Positions 61,516-64,000 of a stretch of 64,000 nucleotides of DNA are shown here, piece by piece. The notes beneath the pieces were generated by a model. It ran no database searches. It was not told the origin of the DNA and was given only the letters and a program-made list of their open reading frames with translations. The DNA comes from Aphrophora alni. Lineage: Eukaryota > Arthropoda > Insecta > Hemiptera > Aphrophoridae. Numbering within the stretch: the stretch's first letter is position 1; each line of letters starts with the position of its first letter. The stretch is from positions 46,657,142 through 46,721,141 of the forward strand of contig OY740768.1 in the NCBI GenBank assembly GCA_963513935.1. Direction: 5' to 3'. Both the position numbers and the translations under genes were made by a program.

Positions 61516-63569
61516 GAAGTATTGTAAATGGAAAGATACTATAAATTACCTAAATGAAGTTAAATCTGGGGAATTGGTAAGAATACTAATACAGTAGAAC
61601 CCCTCTTAACCGGTCTAGTCGGGACTGACACCCGGGCCGGTTGCCCGTTTGACCGGTTAATCCGAGGCTCCCGTGAAAAATCGGTTTTCGTTCAAAGAAA
61701 GCTTATTTAATTAGATAGCACTAAAAATTATGCAATAAAGATGTTATTGCAACTCAATTTATGGTACATAAATGTATCGTATATATTATGTTATGTATAT
61801 TATACATCAAACATGAAAAAATTAAACACTACAAAGCTTTTTTACAGATTCCCCCCTGTCAAGTCTTTTGACACATTTAACCGCGTCTCCAACGAAACCA
61901 ACACACGCTTCCAAGAAAACTGAAAAGAAATGTTATATTTTCCATAATGTAGGCTATACTAAATTGATTTGTGGAAAAAAAGCGGCCCATCAAACGTTTT
62001 TGTCTGTGTATGTCTGCTATACCGACGGATGCCAATGCCGCAGTGTTTTTATGCCGCCGACAATGGGATACGCTATCGCCAAAGTCGTTTGGCTCGCCGC
62101 TGCTTTGGTGCCGCCGACAATGCGATACCGATATCGACAAAGTCGTTTGACTCGCCGCTGCTTTGGTGCCGCGGTGTTTTTACGTCGCCGACAATGGGAT
62201 ACCGCTATCGACAAAGTCGTTTGATATCGTCGCCACTTTGGTGTTTCAATTACAATTTATTTTCGGAAACTCTCATCCAACCAGTACACTACGATATAGG
62301 CCGGTTAATCCGAGGACCGGTTAATCCGAGGCTGGTTAACAGAGGTTCTACTGTAAATCAGCATCTCGCATAGGTTCTTCATCTGGAGTCTATTTGTACA
62401 AAGTTATATCTAGATTATTATTTCGCTATCTATATAGAATATTAACTTATTACACAGTTGTATATGAAATTACAAGTGAGCTATATTACGAGCTCATGCA
62501 TTACTGAATATGGTGACATTGTTATTGAATAAATATATTATTTGTGAGGAATTGTGTCAAACTTTTAATTAAATTTTATTATACACGGGCTGTGCCAGGC
62601 CACTTGTTGCTGTGGCTCTGTCTGCTGCTGTAATTGTAAAGATAAATAACAATTATGTAACTACAACACATCAACTATTTTGTTTTGTTTAATAATAATA
62701 TTAATACAAATCAGTTATAACAACTATGTAAATTAACATGGTTTCTAGCATTTCGAGTTATTCTACCCAAATTGCTCCGCCTGCGTCTTATAGGCGGTAG
62801 GAGTCTAGAGAACTGAGTAAACACATAAATGTAGACACTAAAAAAAAAAAAAAAATTGAGCTTCATAAACTTGCCCTACTGAGTATCAAGATAACAACTC
62901 CATATAAAATTTGTTTTGGCACTTATACAAACAATATCTTAAAGATTTTGATTTACAAATCCTAACATAAATAAATAAACAGCTGTTACAATATTTATAA
63001 TTAGTCATCTGATTAAAATCAAAACAAATCTTTTTCATAACAATAACATGGTAACTTTGAAGGCCAGTGGGGCGAAACTCTAACATCCTATGACTTCAAT
63101 TAATGGTTTAAAACCTTGGGGGTTAACCTGAATTACTATACAAAATTTCAAAGCAATCGGTCCAGCCGTTCTCGAGTATTGCGCTTAGCAACACATTTAG
63201 TCATTCGTTTTTATTTATATAGATGTTATTCATACACTTTTAGGTCATCCTTTATTCTAAAAATACTTGATATTAATATAACGAATTATTGAGAAATTGT
63301 TCTAAATTATGATATAAAATATGAGGTTTAATTTTTTGCATATTCATTGTATTTTCTTATTACAGGAGCTGGACTAAAGTAGTAATTGTGTCAAGCAGTC
63401 AAGATGGTACTGCACTTCCGGTTTATCCGACACCACCACCTATATATAAACACAACTATCCTAACTTAACCTTTGTATCAGATCCTAGTTTACTTAGTAT
63501 AAGTGGATTAGTGGTTGGTCTCACAGCAACTGATTCTTTGATGCATTTAGGCAAGGAGGAAATAGCATT
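9696..63569 (+). CDS. POLA2: DNA polymerase alpha subunit B (POLA2), 8 exons, 3'-partial
   Basis: The product is the B subunit of nuclear DNA polymerase alpha-primase. It has no catalytic activity and tethers the polymerase subunit and primase during initiation of replication primers. Eight exons (9696-9771, 18950-19178, 24364-24421, 46813-46907, 49572-49857, 58354-58606, 60441-60672, 63366-63569) give 1433 coding bases, about 477 codons. Every intron is GT-AG and the phases match at each junction. Residues 1 to about 75 form the helical N-terminal domain. About 76-160 are a Ser/Thr/Pro-rich linker with possible CDK-like sites. About 160-330 cover the OB-fold, with CDSDGHLN and FPGQIVAVEG. 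From about 335 comes the inactive phosphoesterase domain, with IVIACGPFT, VVVLIGPLV and SISGLVVGLTATDSLMHLG. These match the order in vertebrate POLA2 (about 600 residues), so roughly 120 C-terminal codons lie beyond the window. No frameshift or premature stop is seen. Confidence 0.95.
10184..10910. mobile_element. MITE with ~120-bp terminal inverted repeats
   Basis: The left arm (10184 to about 10310) contains ATGCAGGAGACATGTCTGAT, and the right arm (about 10790-10910) contains its reverse, ATCGGACATGTCTCCTGCAT. Similarity continues inward through GCGAAATCTC, GCATTTCG, AAAATTGTGTT, TTCTGAACGAAACTAGT and TTTTTAT.TTTC. The middle has no transposase. It is a non-autonomous DNA element of unassigned superfamily, inserted in POLA2 intron 1. 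Confidence 0.8.
11020..13168. mobile_element. DNA element with 330-380-bp TIRs enclosing a DUF7869-type pseudogene
   Basis: The left arm (11020-11346) and the right arm (about 12785-13168) are diverged inverted copies. Paired landmarks, left versus right: CCCTATTTTGTAG at 11059 and AAAAAATAGGG near 13119; GAAACAATTTT at 11141 and AAAATTGTTTC at 13040; CAAGGAATTAAGG at 11208 and CCTTAATTCCTTG at 12980; GGGTTATTACGAATG at 11229 and CATTCGTAATAACCC at 12959; GTGACTGCATTAC at 11270 and GTAATGCAGTCAC at 12918; GGTCTGGGAAG at 11300 and CTTCCCAGACC at 12844; AATTGAATC at 11313 and GATTCAATT at 12807. The motif ACGCCCTTTTAAA occurs in several orientations inside (11330, 11523, 12645, near 12710 and 12790). 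The superfamily is unknown. Confidence 0.75.
11718..12430 (-). pseudogene. Broken DUF7869-type (transposon-associated) gene
   Basis: Reading down from about 12430, the minus strand gives LRLFCDNCSGQNKN, then, after a frameshift, GRFEKVEQFFLVHGDSFLPC and DRDFGTISRALRKHD, then DFKNW. After another shift come CISAETRGKKYRQDQKVHFS, then GLIRHTFFYR, and in a third frame KVPLKQAKRDDLIKLRNYIP. The order DNC.GQNKN, GHSFLPCDRDFG, FKNW and KVPI...K...L..L..Y(I/V)P is that of a family annotated in many insect genomes as DUF7869 proteins, whose function is not known to me. The D-N-C and D-R-D acids are consistent with an RNase H-like nuclease fold, which is an inference. The N-terminal half is missing and there are at least two frameshifts. 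Confidence 0.65.
13170..14732. other. Intron 1 DNA without assignable feature
   Basis: Only scattered TAGGCCTA-type octamers (about 13628 and 14013) are notable. Confidence 0.5.
14733..15686 (-). pseudogene. Crypton-type tyrosine recombinase relic
   Basis: The start is MSELDSLLTNIEEGANEAV (ATG at 15684-15686). After a frameshift comes LLPEKSKERYDTTFTKCEDW, a SAM-like core-binding segment. Then, past several stops, come MKVAMIIRVAGACRKQELAN (first catalytic Arg in GACRKQEL, about 15214-15240), YTGHCLRR (the HxxR box, about 14883-14905) and LHGDWKSSTVAERYFENSL (Tyr nucleophile, codon at 14792-14794). R...HxxR...Y in this spacing defines tyrosine recombinases. The wording is closest to Crypton elements and their domesticated relatives (DUF3504-type). 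The reading frame is broken several times, so it is inactive. Confidence 0.75.
16291..16610. repeat. Weak two-copy repeat, period about 262 bp
   Basis: CTGAATGATATTGTCGAAAC at 16291 and CTGAATGGTATTGTCAAATC at 16553 are each followed by CATAGAAT and a TGACA or TGTCA motif. Beyond about 40 bp the similarity fades. Confidence 0.45.
17440..17735 (+). pseudogene. LINE C-terminal fragment (post-RNase H, Cys/His motif)
   Basis: The stretch MGHCGFRKHIPMLGDPLCRL, then CRLDNETNSHNIIFDC, matches the C-terminal pattern TGH..(F/L)..HL...G....C..C....ET..H.L..C found after the RNase H domain of Jockey/R1/CR1-group LINEs. A stop lies just before it and the rest of the element is not recognisable. It belongs to a different LINE lineage from the 5.6-8.1 kb element, which shows no such motif. 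Confidence 0.65.
18950..19178 (+). CDS. POLA2: POLA2 coding exon 2
   Basis: The acceptor is TTTTAG|GC. The exon completes the helical N-terminal domain (IEMCILYNVDEETFAETWMA) and then enters the polar linker, with TPTPRKPTTP. The donor AG|GTATCC departs from the GTAAGT consensus used by most other exons and may be weak. The exon ends in phase 2. Confidence 0.88.
19179..20279. other. Start of intron 2
   Basis: No coding content is recognised. A short duplicated AAACAGCTGTTGA.AAGAA lies at about 19474 and 19520. The stretch 19800-20280 may be more decayed Helitron sequence. Confidence 0.4.
20280..21780 (+). pseudogene. Helitron RepHel helicase remnants
   Basis: At 20300 the frame reads FEQLYPAINEEQKLIIDLI, the usual start of the Pif1-type helicase of Helitrons (LNxEQ...). 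Much further on, at about 21590-21770, it reads WDEAIMTPIAA, FRDLTIDTL, and then FAGKIVLFSRDFRQTLSFVP. These correspond to the Walker B DE(A/C)TM, the DRL.RD segment and the GGDFRQ.LPVV motif III; the second Gly is now Arg. Stops and indels separate the pieces, and a fold-back element at 20601-20848 has inserted between them. Helitrons move by rolling-circle replication; this copy is dead. Confidence 0.65.
20601..20848. mobile_element. Fold-back element with ~85-bp inverted arms
   Basis: The left arm (20601-20685) starts CTATTACTAAATTACTTA and holds CAATCTTGTGCTTAGTATTT and CTTCATTACAGCTGTTT. The right arm (20764-20848) holds AAACAGCTGTAATGAAG and AAATACTAAGCACAAGATTG and ends TAAGTAATTTAGTAATAG. 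The arms differ by only a few bases, so the insertion looks young. The loop is about 80 bp and encodes nothing. Confidence 0.85.
22195..22590. repeat. Two-copy tandem repeat, about 177-bp offset
   Basis: AATCAGAATCAAAATAACAG at 22195 and AATCAGAATCAAGATAACAG at 22372 start copies that share GTATACTAA, AAACTAACACAAGC.TATTTA and AGTGTCTTCT. Each ends in an AAATAAATAAA-rich tail. Confidence 0.75.
22598..22770 (-). pseudogene. YqaJ-type exonuclease relic
   Basis: Minus-strand translation gives DNGMTATPDGLIDDVGIVKV and on through KC, a stop, then SGRELIPEEIIS. This matches the YqaJ/lambda-exonuclease-like core (G.SPDG...... GIVE(I/V)KCP...R...PEEA) found in transposon- and virus-associated nucleases of insects. 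The metal-binding Asp of PDG is present, but the Glu of the ExK motif is Lys (VKVK instead of VEVK) and a stop follows the Cys. It is therefore inactive. Confidence 0.65.
22771..24363. other. End of intron 2
   Basis: Up to about 22930 the minus strand may hold the decayed start of the YqaJ relic (KPWIFESSSVDGFKIF). At 23700-23820 the minus strand reads TTDEMKKRTHAYKASFAWFE and RELLRRGG, which looks like coding sequence, but I cannot name the family. The rest is featureless. Confidence 0.4.
24364..24421 (+). CDS. POLA2: POLA2 coding exon 3 (short linker exon)
   Basis: This 58-base exon has acceptor TTGTTAG|C and donor AAG|GTAGGT. It adds about 19 residues of low-complexity linker ending in FNTTPK. 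The call rests on phase agreement with exons 2 and 4 and on the TPxK motif that leads into the next exon. It is the least conserved exon. Confidence 0.75.
24422..25567. other. Start of intron 3
   Basis: Nothing assignable is seen before the piggyBac-like element. Confidence 0.5.
25568..28652. mobile_element. piggyBac-like element, probable full span
   Basis: The span is proposed from TTAA at 28653-28656, where the reversed end reads CACATTAACTGCTATGG, typical of piggyBac-like termini, and a TTAA at 25564-25567 followed by GGGTTAATATG. The 3.1-kb length fits the family. The right end is convincing and the left end is a weaker match. The element lies in POLA2 intron 3 in the opposite orientation. 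Confidence 0.55.
26320..28184 (-). pseudogene. piggyBac-like transposase, catalytically dead
   Basis: The N-terminus (28184 downward) is acidic (SDMDDTDHDPDFSPS), as in piggyBac transposases. The core then shows PGENVVVDKTMIPFRG followed by TGA, where the family has Arg (FRGR). Next come NKTHKYGIKIFKICE, YVNNF-stop-TS (family DNFYTS) and IKWMDKREVKILSTKH, then TKMGINVSDQMVSYHYS (family GVDxxDQM). The C-terminus is a Cys-rich CEVCSEKPFLCKNCFKNIHK domain with its stop at 26320-26322. The Asp of DNFYTS and the first Asp of GVDxxDQ, the second and third catalytic acids, are both Asn here. With stops and frame changes, this copy cannot cut DNA. Confidence 0.88.
29980..30450 (+). other. GC-rich LTR- or promoter-like island in intron 3
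   Basis: Within very AT-rich intron sequence this block contains GGTTAGCGGCGTTCGCTAAG (CpG-rich), a C/T-rich stretch (CCCGCCTATCCCCTCCAGTC and on), AATAAA signals at about 30225 and 30314, then a TCTTCTAAG|GTAAGT donor-like site at 30341. Near 30420 lies TTTGGCGCGATACAACC, which could be a primer-binding site after an LTR. It could be a solo LTR, or the promoter and first exon of an unseen transcript. No ORF supports either. Confidence 0.3.
32218..32525. repeat. Two-copy tandem repeat, period about 164 bp
   Basis: CACTGAACATTCCCTCAGA at 32218 and CACTAAACACTCCCTCAGA at 32382 begin the two copies. Both go on through TACGAT, TAGAGCT.(A/G)TACTT and TTTTCTTCCTAATTTTAATT. Confidence 0.85.
34685..35088. 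mobile_element. CpG-rich MITE with ~75-bp TIRs
   Basis: The left TIR (34685-34754) reads TATTAACGCCACCGCAGCAG, then AAGTTGC and GCGCATGCGCCAAT. The right TIR (35021-35088) is its reverse complement with a few differences (ATTGGCGCATGCGCATTAGC ... GGTACTTAC reversed). The 404-bp element contains a second inverted repeat in its middle. It has no coding capacity. The arms are close to identical. Confidence 0.88.
34790..34843. repeat. Inner palindrome around a TA run
   Basis: AGGTTTGGCCAGGT (34790-34803) and its exact reverse complement ACCTGGCCAAACCT (34830-34843) flank a TATATA stretch. It could be a nested small MITE or the core hairpin of the surrounding element. Confidence 0.85.
35690..36110 (-). 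pseudogene. LINE RNase H/C-terminal relic
   Basis: Minus-strand reading, with frame changes, gives VSVALFRTLTGHDYLQAHLH, then RTGLADEDTCPL and an SEHLYQCAQL-like stretch. Upstream comes an Ala/Lys/Arg-rich linker (YERALQLMEQYLVILND). This is the post-RNase H tail typical of R1/CR1/Jockey-group LINEs (ALFRLxTGH..L..HL...G......C..C). It is GC-richer than its surroundings, as expected for inserted coding DNA. A stop interrupts the Cys motif. Confidence 0.7.
37758..37913. repeat. Short direct repeats about 136 bp apart
   Basis: ATGACTAGATCCACACTC (about 37763) and GTGACTAGATCCATACTC (about 37896) bracket a less AT-rich stretch with no recognisable coding content. Confidence 0.6.
38090..38290. 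repeat. Two-copy tandem repeat, period about 98 bp
   Basis: AAATATTAAATTAGATCTAT (about 38093) and AAATATTAAATTAGACCTAT (about 38191) begin the two copies. Both continue through GATTGTA.T.TTCAG.T and a TTAT or TAAAT-rich segment. Confidence 0.7.
39106..39470 (+). repeat. Dispersed repeat, copy 1
   Basis: This copy shares with 45040-45430 the order TTTTGA.AAATG, TTAATATGTT(T/C)TGTTTG.GT(C/T), GCAGCT(A/G)CCCTTTAATTTTT and TTGG(A/G)CTGTA. The similarity is patchy over about 350 bp. The translation in this copy is open for a while but resembles nothing I know. Confidence 0.6.
40987..41400 (-). pseudogene. mariner-like transposase, C-terminal relic
   Basis: Minus-strand reading shows WRELAFFLFPKVKSVLKVNL, then ESVDAVNKKTATLLKQLIEI and TFDQRKTKLDRYTNAKGDYI. 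This matches the end of mariner-type transposases (DLAP.DFFLFP.LK..L.G.RF......V......L......F......R..RC....G.Y.EG). The catalytic Asp before FFLFP is Ala here. The upstream part is not recognisable. Confidence 0.75.
44212..44254. repeat. Poly-T tract, 43 bases
   Basis: An uninterrupted run of 43 T. It could be the poly-A tail of a minus-strand retroposon whose body lies to its right (from 44255), but I see no SINE or cDNA there. Confidence 0.9.
45040..45430 (+). repeat. Dispersed repeat, copy 2
   Basis: This is the second copy of the family seen at 39106-39470, in the same orientation. It contains GTAACCAATATGTTCTGTTT and GTTGCAGCTGCCCTTTAATT. It is probably an old non-autonomous element. 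Confidence 0.6.
46252..46505. mobile_element. MITE made almost wholly of inverted repeat (~110-bp arms)
   Basis: The left arm holds AGAATAAAACTCGAACACAA, then GATCTCAC and GATACATGAGCTAC. The right arm holds GTAGCTCATGTATC and ends GTGAGATCTTGTGTTCGAGT and TTTATTCT. The arms meet near 46378. It lies about 310 bp upstream of POLA2 exon 4. Confidence 0.85.
46813..46907 (+). CDS. POLA2: POLA2 coding exon 4
   Basis: The acceptor is ATTTACAG|AGT and the donor CTTCTGT|GTAAGT. The encoded linker segment has RSPRNIFSPASYSPS, which resembles the SPSSFSPS region of vertebrate POLA2. The exon starts in phase 0 and ends in phase 2. It follows the 22.4-kb intron 3. Confidence 0.88.
46908..49571. other. 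Intron 4
   Basis: A-runs at about 47656 and 47912 and a TA run at about 48727 are the only structured features. No element is recognised. Confidence 0.5.
49572..49857 (+). CDS. POLA2: POLA2 coding exon 5
   Basis: The acceptor is TTATTGTAG|A and the donor CAT|GTAAGT. The exon encodes the end of the linker (SKYTSRTNAGQTV, like the KYNSRSNRGEVV stretch of the family) and a helical region (QQKTMLESLSDKAAILKDII) that precedes the OB-fold. It ends in phase 0. Confidence 0.93.
50546..53400. mobile_element. Tigger/pogo-like transposon with one recognisable end
   Basis: The left end reads CAGTAGAACTCCAATTATCC after a TA (50544-50545), a typical Tigger-type terminus, followed by an inverted echo GGATAATTAGGG. 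The transposase relic lies inside on the minus strand. I could not find the matching right end after the transposase N-terminus, so the right boundary is approximate and may be deleted. Confidence 0.65.
52030..53390 (-). pseudogene. Tigger-like DDE transposase, broken
   Basis: Minus-strand reading from about 53350: ILFEKARKFCEKMGVTDFKA, then SQG-stop-LRNFKSRHGIRELDVE (Trp to TGA), the CENP-B-type DNA-binding region. Then LCKTDETGLNWKDLLRKT, with the first catalytic Asp, PGHRS and FSFVLT. Next VLLIIDNV, with the second Asp, and FLPPNVTSLLQPM. Here the family continues DQGVI...K..Y, but the sequence goes directly to GTGTAATTGAG, as if 7 bases holding the third catalytic Asp were deleted. The C-terminal part (ECNVYDVEEWLRYNKDD, then DEITECF) follows to about 52030. 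Stops and frameshifts make it inactive. Confidence 0.82.
53401..55149. other. Intron 5 segment without recognised feature
   Basis: AT-rich DNA with no TIR to match 50546 and no coding content recognised. Confidence 0.45.
55150..55440 (+). repeat. Isolated copy of the 55-59 kb repeat family
   Basis: It shares with the array at 56525-57500 the blocks ATTGATTTTTGTTTTTA, TCCACAACTATATTA, TTTTTGATTC.TGACATACTAACTCC and TCTATG.ATCTTTCTGAGAAAAATGAT. Confidence 0.7.
56525..57500 (+). repeat. Tandem array, about three ~325-347-bp units
   Basis: Unit landmarks recur: CCCCTAAATATATTCACAAA at 56567 and 56914, TTATTCACAACTATATTAC near 57247, then a CTTACTCCAAAACC block, a run of T, and TTCTATGCA(C/T)CTTTCTGA. 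The AT content is very high. Unit-to-unit divergence suggests an old array. Confidence 0.75.
57540..57830 (-). pseudogene. mariner-like transposase, central fragment
   Basis: Minus-strand reading gives HTVMGDEIFISYSDVKTKEQ, then QWWYSPSPRTKQFKREHSVK, a stop, then LMATVF. This matches the first-Asp block of mariner transposases (TGDETW(V/I)......S..Q..EW......P.K.K......K.M.TVFWD). The Asp of GDE is kept. Only this block is recognisable. Confidence 0.78.
58354..58606 (+). CDS. POLA2: POLA2 coding exon 6 (OB-fold)
   Basis: The acceptor is TTTTTACAG|AGT and the donor GGAG|GTAAGT. The exon encodes the OB-fold core: GRICCDSDGHLNPSSVLLEG, then LSKISQYAIFPGQIVAVEGT, then a KIFSSTVLQSP segment. It starts in phase 0 and ends in phase 1. 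Confidence 0.95.
58765..59035 (-). repeat. Inverted copy of the 55-57 kb repeat unit, in intron 6
   Basis: Read on the minus strand it gives TTTTTGATTCCTAACATACC, then TACTCCAAAACCG, then TTCTATGATTTATTTCTGAG and AAAAATGATGTCTTATAAGT. That is the same block order as the 57.0-57.2 kb unit. It lies about 160 bp after exon 6. Confidence 0.75.
59400..60118 (-). pseudogene. mariner-like transposase, mid to C-terminal relic
   Basis: From 60118 downward the minus strand gives MSVLRKHLHFKSYRLTMVQ, then DEDQDFIANIIFGEDSTFQK and GKVNTHN-stop-RIWNNENPW, then HIRDSPKVN. After a gap come YFTQVRDFLNNYF, GEPIAWPPRSSDPTPLNFSF and LPASLVELRARILQTAG. The order fits insect mariner elements (IIFSDEATF...GKVN.HN.R.W...NP.......DSPKVNVW...VRDFL...F..RWIGR.GP..WP.RSPDLTPLDFFLWG). 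The DE pair of FSDEATF is altered to FGEDSTF, and the Asp of PLDFF is Asn. Stops and frame changes confirm inactivation. Confidence 0.85.
60441..60672 (+). CDS. POLA2: POLA2 coding exon 7 (phosphoesterase-like domain start)
   Basis: The acceptor is TTGTTACAG|GA and the donor GGA|GTAAGC. It encodes IVIACGPFTQTDNLTYQPIE and HVVVLIGPLVNASQPL, the first two strands of the inactive phosphoesterase fold. Phase 1 in, phase 2 out. Confidence 0.95.
60905..61023. repeat. Perfect 46-bp inverted repeat (hairpin), 27-bp loop
   Basis: The arms 60905-60950 and 60978-61023 are exact reverse complements. The left arm begins ATTGGTTAGATTTTGTATGG and the right arm begins TTTTCCAAGGTAAGCCTGTC. The loop contains TGTCCTT and AAGGACCA, which can extend the pairing. 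A related segment starts at 63975. Confidence 0.97.
61463..61512. repeat. (TA)n microsatellite, about 25 units
   Basis: A pure TA run in intron 7, about 80 bp before the TIR-bounded element at 61592. Confidence 0.95.
61592..62353. mobile_element. Non-autonomous Tigger-family element, TA-flanked, with internal minisatellite
   Basis: The left end is CAGTAGAACCCCTCTTAACC and the reversed right end is CAGTAGAACCTCTGTTAACC, both flanked by TA (61590-61591 and 62354-62355). GGTTAATCCGAGG occurs near both ends. The 762-bp body carries no transposase. The terminus starts like that at 50546 (CAGTAGAAC), so a related Tigger-like element probably mobilised it. Confidence 0.88.
62037..62225. repeat. CpG-rich minisatellite, three units of 57-74 bp
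   Basis: Units begin at GCCGCCGACAATGGGATA (62053), GCCGCCGACAATGCGATA (62110) and GTCGCCGACAATGGGATA (62184). Each continues with a TATCG.CAAAGTCGTTTG and CGCCGCTGCTTTGGTG motif. Units 1 and 3 are preceded by CCGC(A/G)GTGTTTTTA. Open frames across it on both strands arise from the repeat and are not genes. Confidence 0.88.
62590..63225 (+). mobile_element. Probable non-autonomous retroposon or Helitron-type tail
   Basis: The right part holds ACAAAATTTCAAAGCAATCG, then GTCCAGCCGTTCTCGAG and a TTTTATTTATATAGAT end. These words recur at the 3' ends of many insect repeats. The GGGCTGTGCCAGGCCACTTG stretch at 62587 may be the other end. I see no coding region. The class is uncertain. Confidence 0.4.
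63366..63569 (+). CDS. POLA2: POLA2 coding exon 8 (last in window)
   Basis: The acceptor is TTATTACAG|G and the donor GCATT|GTAAGT. It encodes KVVIVSSSQDG, PVYPTPPP, FVSDPSLLSISGLVVGLT and LMHLGKEEIA, matching the PVYPQPPF to FHLGAEE stretch of vertebrate POLA2. It ends in phase 2, and no further coding exon is visible up to 64000. Confidence 0.95.
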
Positions 63570-63974
63570 GTAAGTATTTAGTATATTATACAAATATTTA
63601 GGTACTAAGTATTATAAAATATACAATTTTAGGTTAGAATTTAATAGGGCACATAGTTTATTAGTTTAGATTTTGTATGTATAGGCTAACGAAAACATCA
63701 CAATCCTATCAGGAGACAAAGGAACTGCACAACATACAACAATCCACAAAGTTGTAACTTTTGATGACTGCTTCATGGCAAAAATTATGAAATCACTCCC
63801 TCCAGAATGTAACCCCTCAGAACCTAGAAGATATTAACTGTCCATCAATGGGTCACAAAATCTAGAGAACCTCCTAATAACAGATCCATCCTAGATTACA
63901 TCAATTTAGTTTTCTTCTTTTTATACTCTCTACTGATTGTGAAAGTGTTTTCTATTTGTGTACTTCTAGGTAAT

Positions 63975-64000
63975 AACCAAGAACCACTTTCCAAGGTAAG
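63975..64000. repeat. Start of a second copy of the 60.9-kb hairpin element, cut by window end
   Basis: CCAAGAACCACTTTCCAAGG at the window end differs by one base from CCAAGAACCATTTTCCAAGG at about 60968-60987. This suggests a second member of the same family continuing to the right. Confidence 0.6.

Noticed and set aside
61868..62373. Overlapping open frames of 60-134 codons on both strands
   Set aside because: They arise from the CpG-rich minisatellite inside a non-autonomous transposon. The translations are repeats of Arg/Ala/Cys stretches with no domain.
63570..64000. Further POLA2 exon after exon 8, including the TTCTAG|GTAATAACC acceptor-like site near 63969
   Set aside because: No frame resembles the next part of the protein, and the site belongs to the second hairpin-element copy.

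Overview
The window is AT-rich animal DNA with long introns and dense, mostly dead transposons. The gene structure (GT-AG introns, few exons), the transposon types (Jockey-like LINE, mariner, Tigger/pogo, piggyBac-like, Crypton-like, Helitron) and the frequent TAGGCCTA octamer suggest an insect, perhaps a hemipteran. The species is an inference and cannot be fixed from the sequence.

One host gene is recognisable. It is POLA2, encoding the B (second-largest, non-catalytic) subunit of the DNA polymerase alpha-primase complex, on the + strand. Eight coding exons lie at 9696-9771, 18950-19178, 24364-24421, 46813-46907, 49572-49857, 58354-58606, 60441-60672 and 63366-63569. Their splice phases join without a break into about 477 codons: the N-terminal helical domain, a linker, the OB-fold, and the first part of the phosphoesterase-like domain. 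The last roughly 120 codons lie beyond the right edge. Intron 3 alone is about 22.4 kb.

Layout. 1-9.2 kb (upstream of POLA2): a Tigger-like element (1589-3150), a relic of a Polinton/adenain-type cysteine protease (about 4.7-5.0 kb), a dead Jockey-like LINE (5.6-8.1 kb) and a 147-bp-period tandem repeat (8.76-9.2 kb). Intron 1: a long-TIR MITE (10184-10910), a 2.1-kb element with TIRs of over 300 bp and a broken DUF7869-type gene (11.0-13.2 kb), a Crypton-type tyrosine recombinase relic (14.7-15.7 kb) and a LINE tail (17.4-17.7 kb). Intron 2: Helitron helicase remnants with a fold-back insert (20.3-21.8 kb), a tandem repeat and a YqaJ-nuclease relic (22.2-22.8 kb). Intron 3: a piggyBac-like pseudogene (26.3-28.2 kb), an LTR- or promoter-like GC-rich island near 30.1 kb, a CpG-rich MITE (34.7-35.1 kb), a LINE RNase H/C-terminal relic (35.7-36.1 kb), a mariner relic (41.1 kb) and a MITE (46.3-46.5 kb). 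Intron 5: a second Tigger-like element (50.5-53.4 kb), a ~340-bp tandem repeat family (55.1-57.5 kb) and a mariner relic (57.6 kb). Introns 6-8: another mariner relic, a perfect 46-bp hairpin at 60905-61023 that recurs at the window end, and a TIR-bounded Tigger-family element carrying a CpG-rich minisatellite (61592-62353).

Every transposase gene seen is broken, and several have also lost catalytic acidic residues, so the window is a record of past transposition inside one essential replication gene. No operon, tRNA, rRNA or CRISPR array is visible.
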